Positions 1 through 6,303 of a DNA stretch of 10,177 bases are shown piece by piece (the first letter of the stretch is position 1; each line of letters begins with the position of its first letter). The DNA comes from an uncultured Burkholderiales bacterium. GTDB lineage: Bacteria; Pseudomonadota; Gammaproteobacteria; Burkholderiales; Burkholderiaceae_C. The stretch spans positions 1 to 10,177 of the forward strand of contig CAIODK010000224.1 in the NCBI GenBank assembly GCA_903856995.1, read 5' to 3'. A model generated the notes under the pieces. That model was not told the DNA's origin, did not search any database, and was given only the letters and a program-made list of their open reading frames with translations. The translations under genes were made by a program, and so were the position numbers.

Positions 1-1
1 C

Positions 2-1438
2 AATATGAGCTTTGCTTTGTGCCCGATGCTGACCGATGGCGCGATTGAAGCGTTGTTGACGGCAGGCTCTGATGCGCTGAAGGCCACTTACCTTGAGAAG
101 CTGATCTCTGGCGAGTGGACCGGCACCATGAACCTGACCGAGCCACAAGCGGGCTCTGACTTGGCTGCTGTCCGTACCCGTGCAGAGCCCTTGGCCGACG
201 GCACCTACAAAGTGTTTGGTACCAAGATTTACATCACCTATGGTGAACACGACATGGCCGAAAACATCGTCCACCTCGTTTTGGCCCGCGTGCAGGGTGC
301 ACCCGAAGGCGTGAAGGGCATCAGCTTGTTTGTATGCCCCAAGTTCATGGTGAACAAAGACGGTTCGCTTGGTGCACGCAACGATGTGCATTGTGTGAGC
401 ATCGAACACAAGATGGGCATCAAAGCCAGTCCCACTGCCGTGCTGCAGTATGGCGACCACGGCGGTGCGATCGGTTTCTTGGTGGGCGAGGAAAACCGTG
501 GACTCGAATACATGTTCATCATGATGAACGCAGCGCGTTACGCGGTGGGCGTGCAAGGCATTTCGATTGCTGAGCGGGCGTACCAAAAAGCGGTGCAATT
601 CTCGCGTGACCGCGTGCAAAGTCGCCCTGTAGACGGCAGCATGCGAACCAGTGCGCCCATCATCCATCACCCCGATGTGCGCCGTATGTTGATGACCATG
701 CGCGCCTACACCGAAGGCTGTCGCGCGATGGCCACGGTGGCTGCTGCTGCCTATGACGCGTCGCACCACCACCCCGATGCCGACACGCGCAAAGACAACT
801 TGGCCTTTTATGAATTCTTGGTGCCTTTGGTCAAAGGCTTTAGCACCGAGATGAGCTTGGACGTCACCAGTCTCGGCGTGCAAGTGCATGGCGGCATGGG
901 CTTCATTGAAGAAACGGGCGCTGCGCAGTATTTACGTGATGCCAAAATCTTGACGATTTACGAAGGCACCACAGCCATTCAAGCCAACGATTTGATTGGC
1001 CGTAAAACCGGTCGCGATGGGGGGCAAACTGCCAAAGGTATTGCGGCGCAAATCGCCAACACCGAAGCTGAATTGCGCCAAAACGGCAGCGCGAACGCCG
1101 TGGCTATGGCGACACGCCTGAAGGCCGCGCGTGAAGCGTTCTTGGACGTTGTCGACTTCGTGGTGGCAGGTGCCAAAACCAGTCCCAATGCGGTTTTTTC
1201 TGGCAGCGTGCCTTACCTCATGCTCGCGGGTAACTTGGTGGCAGGTTGGCAAATGGCGCGCGCCTTGTTGGTGGCCCAGGATCAGTTGACACATGGCGAC
1301 GACGCGGTGTTCATGCAATCCAAAATCACCACAGCACGTTTCTACGCCGACCACATCTTGACCAAAATACCTGGCCTGCGCGATAGCATCGTGGACGGTG
1401 CGGACAGCGTGACTGAGTTGGCACTCGACGCGTTCTAA
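2..1438 (+). CDS. acyl-CoA dehydrogenase, DmdC-like (5' end outside window)
   Basis: This is a FAD-dependent acyl-CoA dehydrogenase, which introduces a 2,3 double bond into an acyl-CoA and passes electrons to electron-transfer flavoprotein. Numbering from the Met at base 5, the substrate/FAD-binding signature LTEPQAGSDL is at residues 44-53. The C-terminal signature runs QVHGGMGFIEE (293-303) to YEGTTAIQ (319-326), and Glu320 is the expected catalytic base. A C-terminal extension of about 140 residues follows, as in the roughly 600-residue subfamily that includes 3-methylmercaptopropionyl-CoA dehydrogenase DmdC. The reading frame is open to the left edge and the family start lies about 120 residues further upstream, so the Met at 5 is internal. 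The true substrate cannot be read from the sequence; many Burkholderiales members are annotated only as acyl-CoA dehydrogenase. It may be cotranscribed with the hydrolase gene 28 bases downstream, since no terminator lies between them. Confidence 0.93.
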   Translation, partial: NMSFALCPMLTDGAIEALLTAGSDALKATYLEKLISGEWTGTMNLTEPQAGSDLAAVRTRAEPLADGTYKVFGTKIYITYGEHDMAENIVHLVLARVQGAPEGVKGISLFVCPKFMVNKDGSLGARNDVHCVSIEHKMGIKASPTAVLQYGDHGGAIGFLVGEENRGLEYMFIMMNAARYAVGVQGISIAERAYQKAVQFSRDRVQSRPVDGSMRTSAPIIHHPDVRRMLMTMRAYTEGCRAMATVAAAAYDASHHHPDADTRKDNLAFYEFLVPLVKGFSTEMSLDVTSLGVQVHGGMGFIEETGAAQYLRDAKILTIYEGTTAIQANDLIGRKTGRDGGQTAKGIAAQIANTEAELRQNGSANAVAMATRLKAAREAFLDVVDFVVAGAKTSPNAVFSGSVPYLMLAGNLVAGWQMARALLVAQDQLTHGDDAVFMQSKITTARFYADHILTKIPGLRDSIVDGADSVTELALDAF

Positions 1439-1466
1439 AACCCAACGCATGCAAGGCTAAGCCAAC

Positions 1467-2246
1467 ATGCAAGCCGGTTTTTCTCGCCTCTTGTTTGCTG
1501 GGGTGTTGGCCTTGTGTGTGGTGGTGCCGAGTTGGGCTGTTGACCATTTGATTTCTGTCAATACACGTCCCGACGTCACGACCAGTTACTGGTGGATGCC
1601 CAGGGATGGCGCGACGGCAACCGTCGTGCTGTTTTCAGGTGGTGCAGGTGGTATTGGGTATCGAGAGGGTGAGCCTAAGTCAGGCAACTTTTTGATACGC
1701 AGTCGCGATGAATTTTCTAAAGCCGGTTTCAATGTGGCGTTGATGGGGAACCCCAGTGACATGCCAAAACTTACGCCTGTATTTCGTCAATCGACTGAAC
1801 ATTTTTCGGATGTGCGTGCGGTGTTGCAAGACATTCGTATACGCAGCACTGTGCCAGTGTGGTTGGTTGGTACAAGCCAAGGGACGATCAGTGCAGCTGC
1901 CGCTGGCATAGATTTGGGTTCTGCTGTTCAAGGCGTGGTGCTGACCGCCACGCTGAGTGGTCAGCAGTTTGGTGGCTCTGTGTCTGATTTGGTTTTGAAC
2001 CATTTAGCTGTACCCGTGTTGGTGCATCAACATGCCAAAGACAGTTGCAAGCTCACACCGCCTTATCTTGCAGAGCGGTTGATCTCAAAGCTCGAGGCAT
2101 CGCCTGTGAAGAAGTACATGGAGGTCGATGGCGGGAAAAATCCCTACGGTCCTCCTTGTGAAGCATTTCACTACCATGGCTACATCGAGATGGAGCCCGA
2201 AGCCGTGGCCCAAATCTCGGCTTGGATCAAACACCCTGTGCCTTGA
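1467..2246 (+). CDS. exported alpha/beta hydrolase-like protein, substrate unknown
   Basis: A 259-residue protein with a clear signal peptide: Arg7, a hydrophobic core at about 8-20, and a probable cut after Ser-Trp-Ala (residue 24). It is therefore probably periplasmic or secreted. The nucleophile elbow is GTSQG at 135-139 with Ser137, matching the alpha/beta hydrolase pattern GxSxG. FSGGAGGIG (56-64) resembles an oxyanion-hole loop. Asp192 and His235 or His237 are placed late enough to complete a catalytic triad (inferred). Cys194 and Cys231 could form a disulfide, which fits export. I do not recognise a named family; it resembles uncharacterised alpha/beta hydrolases of Burkholderiales, and ester or thioester hydrolysis is only a guess. 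A weak AAGG lies 10 bases before the ATG. GC looks lower than in the preceding dehydrogenase gene. The next gene starts 27 bases after its stop. Confidence 0.85.
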   Translation: MQAGFSRLLFAGVLALCVVVPSWAVDHLISVNTRPDVTTSYWWMPRDGATATVVLFSGGAGGIGYREGEPKSGNFLIRSRDEFSKAGFNVALMGNPSDMPKLTPVFRQSTEHFSDVRAVLQDIRIRSTVPVWLVGTSQGTISAAAAGIDLGSAVQGVVLTATLSGQQFGGSVSDLVLNHLAVPVLVHQHAKDSCKLTPPYLAERLISKLEASPVKKYMEVDGGKNPYGPPCEAFHYHGYIEMEPEAVAQISAWIKHPVP

Positions 2247-2273
2247 AGCACATTACTTTTGAAAGTGCGATGC

Positions 2274-3227
2274 ATGTCCAAACTCCCTGCAGTTTTTGAT
2301 TCGCTTAAATTTCCTGTCATCGCGTCGCCCATGTTCATCATCAGCACCCCCAAGCTGGTGATCGCACAGTGCAAAGCGGGTGTTGTGGGCTCTATGCCGG
2401 CGCTCAATGCGCGCCCTGCGGAGCAGCTGGAAGCGTGGTTGGTTGAAATCATAGAAGCGCTGGCCGAACACAATCGCGAGCATCCCGACCAGCCTGCCGC
2501 GCCGTTTGCTATCAACCAAATCGTGCACAAAAGCAATGACCGCTTAGAGCACGACATGGCGTTGTGTGTGAAGTACAAGGTGCCGATCATCATCACATCC
2601 CTTGGCGCGCGCGAAGATGTGAATGCTGCAGCGCACAGCTACGGCGGCATCGTGCTGCATGACGTGATCAACAACAAGTTCGCCAAAAAGGCCATCGAAA
2701 AAGGTGCTGATGGTTTGATCGCTGTAGCCGCGGGGGCCGGTGGGCATGCGGGCGTGAAGAGTCCGTTTGCCTTGGTGCAAGAAATTCGTGAGTGGTTTGA
2801 TGGTCCCGTCGCTTTGAGCGGTGCGATTGCCACGGGCGGGGCCGTGCTTGCGGCACAAGCCATGGGCGCAGACTTTGCCTACATTGGCTCAGCTTTCATT
2901 GCGACTGAAGAGGCGCGCGCGGCAGACGACTATAAACAAGCCGTTGTGGATGGCAGCTCTGACGACATTGTGTTGAGCAACCTCTTCACCGGTGTGCATG
3001 GCAACTACTTGGCGCCATCGATCCTCAAAGCCGGCTTAGATCCCGCGCATTTGTCCGAGAGCGACCCCGGAAAAATGAACTTTGGTGGTAACGCTCAAAA
3101 AGCCTGGAAAGACATTTGGGGTTGCGGGCAGGGCATTGGCGCGGTGAAGGCAGTGGTGCCTGCCGCTGAGCTGGTGGCGCGATTGAAGCGTGAGTACCAA
3201 GAGGCCAAGCAACGCATCACGGCATAA
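2274..3227 (+). CDS. nitronate monooxygenase-like FMN oxidoreductase
   Basis: A 317-residue TIM-barrel flavoprotein of the nitronate monooxygenase (formerly 2-nitropropane dioxygenase)/NAD(P)H-dependent flavin oxidoreductase family. Visible family features are the N-terminal FPVIASPMF (13-21), GADGLIAVAAGAGGHAG (144-160) with His158 as the candidate catalytic His, and the FMN-phosphate region ALSGAIATGG (180-189) followed by GADFAYIGSAF (198-208). The C-terminal IWGCGQGIGAV (281-291) is also typical. Family members oxidise alkyl nitronates or reduce quinones with NAD(P)H; which applies here cannot be decided. I chose the ATG at 2274 because the protein then begins MSKLPAVFDSLKFPVI, as in relatives. 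A TTG at 2259 in the same frame would add five residues with no family similarity. Neither start has a strong ribosome binding site. The gene is probably the last of a three-gene run and is followed by the terminator at 3240. Confidence 0.92.
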   Translation: MSKLPAVFDSLKFPVIASPMFIISTPKLVIAQCKAGVVGSMPALNARPAEQLEAWLVEIIEALAEHNREHPDQPAAPFAINQIVHKSNDRLEHDMALCVKYKVPIIITSLGAREDVNAAAHSYGGIVLHDVINNKFAKKAIEKGADGLIAVAAGAGGHAGVKSPFALVQEIREWFDGPVALSGAIATGGAVLAAQAMGADFAYIGSAFIATEEARAADDYKQAVVDGSSDDIVLSNLFTGVHGNYLAPSILKAGLDPAHLSESDPGKMNFGGNAQKAWKDIWGCGQGIGAVKAVVPAAELVARLKREYQEAKQRITA

Positions 3228-3239
3228 GGTGAGCGCAAA

Positions 3240-3266
3240 GAAAAAGCCGCTTAGAGCGGCTTTTTC
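3240..3266. terminator. bidirectional Rho-independent terminator
   Basis: Bases 3240-3251 (GAAAAAGCCGCT) pair perfectly with 3255-3266 (AGCGGCTTTTTC), giving a 12-bp stem with a 3-base loop TAG. The stem has a GCCGC core with A5 on the left and T5 on the right, so it works as an intrinsic terminator read from either strand. It begins 12 bases after the oxidoreductase stop and ends 23 bases from the uspA stop. It therefore separates two convergent transcripts. Confidence 0.9.
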
Positions 3267-3289
3267 ATGGGCAAGTGCAGGGCGCGTGA

Positions 3290-3733
3290 TTAACGCAGAA
3301 CCAACACCGGCACGTTGGCGTGCGTCAACACTTGTTGCGTCTCACTGCCCAGCAGCAGGCGTTTGATGCCGCGACGGCCATGAGAGGCCATCACGATCAA
3401 ATCGGCTTTGTGCTTTTTGGCCGCAGCAATCAAGGCGTCAGAAACGATGTCTGATTTGACAACCACTGCTTTGCAACTCACGCCTTTGGCTTTGGCTGAT
3501 TTGGTGATCGCATCCACTACTTTTTGGGCAGCGTCGGTCCAATTTTTTTCAATATTCGAAACCTCGGAGGCGCTCAAAGGCAGCGACCCTTCAAAATAGC
3601 TCTGTGGGTAACGCGCCGTTACTTTGACGGCAATCAGTTCAGCACCGCTCAAGGCAGCCAATTCAATGGCGCTGGTCACCGCTTTTTTTGACAAAGTTGA
3701 ACCATCCGTGGCCACCAAAATACGTTTGTACAT
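3290..3733 (-). CDS. universal stress protein, UspA family
   Basis: A 147-residue single-domain universal stress protein. It begins MYKRILVATDGS with Asp10 in the usual nucleotide-pocket position. It ends with the ATP-binding motif ASHG at 116-119, nine residues, then GS at 129-130, and the beta strand VPVLVLR. The first Gly of the G-x2-G-x9-G-S pattern is Ala116, a common substitution in proteobacterial members, so ATP binding is likely. Such small cytoplasmic proteins dimerise and support survival under starvation or low oxygen; no enzyme activity is implied. A GGAG (complement of 3740-3743) lies 6 bases before the ATG and supports this start. It is transcribed divergently from the cbb3 assembly gene ccoI. 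An FNR-like palindrome in the shared gap suggests oxygen control, as known for Anr-dependent usp genes in pseudomonads. Confidence 0.95.
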   Translation of the reverse strand: MYKRILVATDGSTLSKKAVTSAIELAALSGAELIAVKVTARYPQSYFEGSLPLSASEVSNIEKNWTDAAQKVVDAITKSAKAKGVSCKAVVVKSDIVSDALIAAAKKHKADLIVMASHGRRGIKRLLLGSETQQVLTHANVPVLVLR

Positions 3734-3763
3734 AAACTGCTCCAGTTGTTGATTTCACTTTTG

Positions 3764-3769
3764 AGCTTA
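3764..3769 (-). promoter_or_regulatory. possible -10 element of uspA
   Basis: On the - strand these bases read TAAGCT, matching the sigma-70 -10 consensus at positions 1, 2 and 6. They sit exactly where a class II FNR promoter would place the -10 element if the palindrome centred at 3798.5 is at -41.5. The predicted start is then base 3757, giving a 24-base leader with a GGAG ribosome binding site. The call rests on spacing more than on hexamer quality. Confidence 0.35.
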
Positions 3770-3776
3770 CTCCAAT

Positions 3777-3823
3777 AGACCAAATGACATGTTGACACAT
3801 GTCAAGTAGGGGTCAGACCAAAT
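3777..3823. repeat. 9-bp direct repeat around the divergent operator
   Basis: AGACCAAAT occurs at 3777-3785 and again at 3815-3823, 38 bases apart in the same orientation. Between the copies are the two overlapping palindromes. The second copy also forms GGTC-A-GACC (3811-3819), a small inverted repeat. The copies could be binding sites for a second regulator, or remnants of a duplication. No transposase or terminal repeats are seen nearby. Confidence 0.6.
3785..3805. promoter_or_regulatory. overlapping palindromes with FNR/Anr-like box (uspA-ccoI)
   Basis: Two perfect inverted repeats overlap. TGACATG-N6-CATGTCA occupies 3785-3804, and TTGACA-CA-TGTCAA occupies 3792-3805. The second has the arm length and spacing of the FNR/Anr site (TTGAT-N4-ATCAA) with the inner T-A pair changed to C-G, read as TTGAC-ACAT-GTCAA. 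CRP/FNR-family proteins bind such dyads as dimers. Its centre is 65 bases from the uspA ATG and 43 bases from the first possible ccoI ATG, so it could act on both genes. A TTGACA hexamer is present on each strand, but no -10 element lies at 16-18 bases from either, so an activator-dependent promoter is more likely than a plain sigma-70 one. Confidence 0.6.
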
Positions 3824-3841
3824 CGTTAGGCTAGTTCACTT

Positions 3842-6106
3842 ATGCATCCTGATTCTTCCATGGCTGAATTGCTCGACGACCGCCAAGAGTGGTTACGTTT
3901 TAGCCAGCAGCACACAACCACCCTCACCCAAGGCAGTGACAGCAGCGACGGCTGTTGGGATTCGCACGTGGTGATCCAGGGCATGCATTGCGCCGCGTGC
4001 GCCTTCACGGTGGAAGACGCATTGCTGGCTGTGCCGGGTGTGCAGTCGGCGGAGGTCAATGCGGCCACGCACCGCGCCAAAGTGGTGTGGTCTGAGGCCC
4101 GTGTGAAGCCTTCGATTTGGATGGCCGCCATTGCCAAGGCCGGTTACGGGGCACTGCCTGCGGCGGACAGCAGCCTTCGCCAAGCGCGTCAAGACGAAGG
4201 GCGTCGCGCCTTGTGGCGCTGGTTGGTGGCGGGCTTTTGCATGATGCAAGTCATGATGTATGCCTACCCTGCGTACGTGTCCCACGAGGGTGACATCACG
4301 CCCGACATGGTGTTTTTGTTGCGTTGGGCCTCGTGGGTATTGACGTTGCCGGTGGTTTTCTTCTCTTGCGGCCCGTTCTTTGGCAACGCGCTGCGCGACA
4401 TCCGCGCACGCCGCGTTAGCATGGATTTGCCGGTGGCGTTGGGCATGGTGATCACCTTCTTGCTCAGTTCGGCCGCGACGTTTGAGCCCGACGGCTTGTT
4501 TGGCGGGGAGGTGTATTACGACTCGCTCACCATGTTTGTGTTCTTCTTGCTCACCGGCCGCTGGCTGGAGCTGCGCGTGCGTGATCGAACGGCGGGGGCC
4601 CTAGAGGCGTTGATGAATCGCTTGCCCGATAGTGTGGAACGCCAGTTGCCGAGCGGCGAGTTTGAACGTGTCGCGGTGCGTCGCGTGTTGGTGGGGGATG
4701 TGATTCGGGTATCGCCCTCCGAGGGATTCCCCGTGGACGGCGTGATTTTGCAGGGCCAGACCTTGGCCGATGAGGCGTTGTTGACCGGTGAGTCACGCCC
4801 GCAAGCCCGTGGTGTGGGCGATTTGGTGGTTGCGGGTAGTCACAACCTCAGCGGCATTGTGATGGTGCGGGTGGTGCAGGTGGGGGAGGGGACGCAGTTC
4901 TCGCACATCGTGTCGTTGATGGAAAACGCCTCATTGCAAAAGCCCCGTTTGGCCCAGTTGGCGGACCGCATCGCCAAACCTTTTTTGATTGGCGTGCTGT
5001 TCTTGGCCGCTTTGTCTGCCGTGTGGTGGTGGCCGAGTAGCCCCAGCCATGCGCTCATGGTGGCGGTGGCTGTGCTGGTCGTGACTTGCCCATGTGCTTT
5101 GTCTTTGGCCACGCCTGCGGCGATGTTGGCGGCGGCTGGCAACTTGGCACGTCATGGCGTGTTGGTGCGCAATCTGCAAGCCTTGGAGTCGTTGGCCGAA
5201 ATTGATACGCTGATTTTTGACAAGACCGGCACGCTCACACAAGACGGCCAACGCATCACGCAAACCATGACGGCCGAAGGTGTTACGACTGAGTTCGCTC
5301 TGGCCATGGCGGCCGCCTTGGCGAAACATTCGCGCCATCCTTTATCCCGAGCCTTGGTACAAGCACATGAAACTTCGGGAAGGGCCCCTGGGCCTGAGAT
5401 GGAAGATGTCAATGAAATAATTGGTCAAGGCGTGCAAGGTCATTCAAAAGGATTGTTTCGTTTGGGTTCAGCCGAGTTTTGCGCACCAAAAACCAAGGGA
5501 ATACCCGAATATTCGAGCATTTGCCAAGTACACTTATGCAGTGAAAACGAGTGGCTGGCGAGCTGGCAACTGTCTGAAGACGTCCGTGCCGATGCGGTTC
5601 AAGCCGTGCAAGCGCTTAAAGATTTGAACGTGGCCGTCTGGCTACTTTCGGGTGATCAACCTGAGCCAGTGCAGCACGTGGCACAACAGGTGGGGATTTC
5701 GAAGGCATTTGGTGCATGTACCCCGCAAGACAAGCTCTTTCGTATGCAAACTGCGCAGTCGCAAGGCGCGCGGGTGGCGATGGTGGGGGATGGGCTGAAC
5801 GACGGCCCAGTCCTCGCTGGCGCGCATGTCTCGATGGCGTTTGGCAATGCGGTGCCCTTGGCGCAGTCCAAATCGGACTTGGTGTTGATGGGTGGATCTT
5901 TGATGGTGGTGGCGCAAAGTGTCAAGTTGGCTAGACAGACCCTGAGGGTTGTGCGTCAAAACTTGGCTTGGGCTGCTGCTTACAACGCGGTGTGTGTGCC
6001 GTTGGCCGTGGTCGGTTGGTTGCCAGCTTGGTTGGCTGGTTTGGGCATGGCGTTGAGTTCGTTGTGGGTCGTATTGAATTCTTTACGACTCACCAAAGGA
6101 TTTTGA
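3842..6106 (+). CDS. ccoI: copper-translocating P1B-type ATPase of cbb3 assembly (CcoI/FixI)
   Basis: A 754-residue inner-membrane ATPase that moves copper across the membrane for the CuB centre of the cbb3 oxidase. Order of elements: an N-terminal heavy-metal domain with GMHCAAC (47-53); about six membrane helices (near 126-146, 156-180, 193-214, 227-244, 381-397, 403-428); TGES of the actuator domain at 315-318; the transport motif CPC at 416-418 in helix six; DKTGT with phosphorylated Asp460; the HP dipeptide at 499-500; GDGLND at 649-654; and two C-terminal helices (708-730, 732-750). All catalytic residues are present. Its position directly before ccoS and ccoNOQP argues for CcoI rather than a general copper-resistance CopA. 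The start is uncertain: the ATG at 3860 (MAELLDDRQEW) resembles relatives better and leaves room for a leader, and neither ATG has a good ribosome binding site. Bases about 5340-5580, encoding part of the nucleotide-binding domain, are visibly poorer in GC than the rest. Confidence 0.95.
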   Translation: MHPDSSMAELLDDRQEWLRFSQQHTTTLTQGSDSSDGCWDSHVVIQGMHCAACAFTVEDALLAVPGVQSAEVNAATHRAKVVWSEARVKPSIWMAAIAKAGYGALPAADSSLRQARQDEGRRALWRWLVAGFCMMQVMMYAYPAYVSHEGDITPDMVFLLRWASWVLTLPVVFFSCGPFFGNALRDIRARRVSMDLPVALGMVITFLLSSAATFEPDGLFGGEVYYDSLTMFVFFLLTGRWLELRVRDRTAGALEALMNRLPDSVERQLPSGEFERVAVRRVLVGDVIRVSPSEGFPVDGVILQGQTLADEALLTGESRPQARGVGDLVVAGSHNLSGIVMVRVVQVGEGTQFSHIVSLMENASLQKPRLAQLADRIAKPFLIGVLFLAALSAVWWWPSSPSHALMVAVAVLVVTCPCALSLATPAAMLAAAGNLARHGVLVRNLQALESLAEIDTLIFDKTGTLTQDGQRITQTMTAEGVTTEFALAMAAALAKHSRHPLSRALVQAHETSGRAPGPEMEDVNEIIGQGVQGHSKGLFRLGSAEFCAPKTKGIPEYSSICQVHLCSENEWLASWQLSEDVRADAVQAVQALKDLNVAVWLLSGDQPEPVQHVAQQVGISKAFGACTPQDKLFRMQTAQSQGARVAMVGDGLNDGPVLAGAHVSMAFGNAVPLAQSKSDLVLMGGSLMVVAQSVKLARQTLRVVRQNLAWAAAYNAVCVPLAVVGWLPAWLAGLGMALSSLWVVLNSLRLTKGF

Positions 6107-6243
6107 TGGATATCTTGTATTTGTTGATTCCGCTGTCGGTTCTTTTGGTGCTGTGTATTTTGGGCGGCCTCTGGTGGGCTGTTCACAGGGGCCAATTTGA
6201 CAGCGTGGAGCAAGAAGGTGAGCGTATTCTTCGCAACGATTGA
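6106..6243 (+). CDS. ccoS: cbb3 oxidase maturation protein CcoS
   Basis: A 45-residue membrane protein with one helix at about 4-24, followed by WWAVHRGQFDSVEQEGERIL. This matches the CcoS pattern of a helix, then W-A-V-x-x-G-Q-F-D and an acidic tail. In Rhodobacter and Rubrivivax CcoS is needed to obtain active cbb3 oxidase with its cofactors in CcoN. The start ATG overlaps the ccoI stop by one base (TGATG), and AAAGGA lies 5 bases upstream, so the two genes are translationally coupled. The stop codon TGA (6241-6243) is inside the FNR box that serves ccoN. A longer open frame extends upstream to 5968 but only overlaps ccoI, so the short version is chosen. Confidence 0.95.
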   Translation: MDILYLLIPLSVLLVLCILGGLWWAVHRGQFDSVEQEGERILRND

Positions 6244-6253
6244 TTTGAATCAA
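6240..6253 (+). promoter_or_regulatory. FNR/Anr box upstream of ccoN
   Basis: TTGAT-TTGA-ATCAA is a perfect match to the FNR/Anr consensus TTGAT-N4-ATCAA. The dyad extends one base on both sides (ATTGATT-TG-AATCAAT, 6239-6254). It overlaps the stop codon of ccoS. Its centre at 6246.5 lies 57.5 bases before the ccoN ATG. FNR-type oxygen sensors with a [4Fe-4S] cluster activate cco operons in many proteobacteria when oxygen is scarce. Confidence 0.9.
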
Positions 6254-6254
6254 T

Positions 6255-6268
6255 ACCCTTGGTAGGGT
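6255..6268. repeat. small inverted repeat in the ccoN promoter
   Basis: ACCCT (6255-6259) and AGGGT (6264-6268) are inverted around TGGT. The repeat fills the space between the FNR box and the -10 element, roughly -33 to -20 of the predicted start. It could be an operator for another regulator or chance. It is upstream of the predicted start point, so it would not be in the mRNA from this promoter. Confidence 0.35.
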
Positions 6269-6275
6269 TATTGGG

Positions 6276-6281
6276 GATACT
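6276..6281 (+). promoter_or_regulatory. -10 element of the ccoNOQP promoter
   Basis: GATACT matches the TATAAT consensus at four of six positions. Placed at -12 to -7 it predicts a start at base 6288, which puts the FNR box centre exactly at -41.5, the class II activation distance. No good -35 hexamer exists at the usual distance, as expected for FNR-dependent promoters. The start falls in a run of eight A (6283-6290). The ribosome binding site AAGGTGA (6294-6300) ends 3 bases before the ccoN ATG. Confidence 0.75.
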
Positions 6282-6303
6282 TAAAAAAAATGAAAGGTGA
6301 CCG

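Noticed and set aside
932..1450. A 172-residue open frame on the - strand inside the acyl-CoA dehydrogenase gene
   Set aside because: It lies antisense to a well-conserved gene, has a low-complexity His/Arg-rich product without recognisable motifs, and no ribosome binding site was seen.
2259..2276. TTG start for the nitronate monooxygenase-like gene
   Set aside because: It adds only MKVRC before the ATG that matches the family N-terminus and has no better ribosome binding site.
3792..3797. TTGACA as a sigma-70 -35 element for ccoI
   Set aside because: No acceptable -10 hexamer lies 16-18 bases downstream on the + strand; the hexamer is better explained as an arm of the palindrome.
3786..3823. 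A small mobile element or miniature transposon bounded by the 9-bp direct repeat
   Set aside because: The enclosed piece is only 29 bases, lacks convincing terminal inverted repeats, and no transposase is present in the window.
5968..6243. A longer 91-residue version of CcoS
   Set aside because: The extra N-terminal part overlaps the conserved end of ccoI in another frame; the CcoS family starts at MDILYLLIP, which has its own ribosome binding site.
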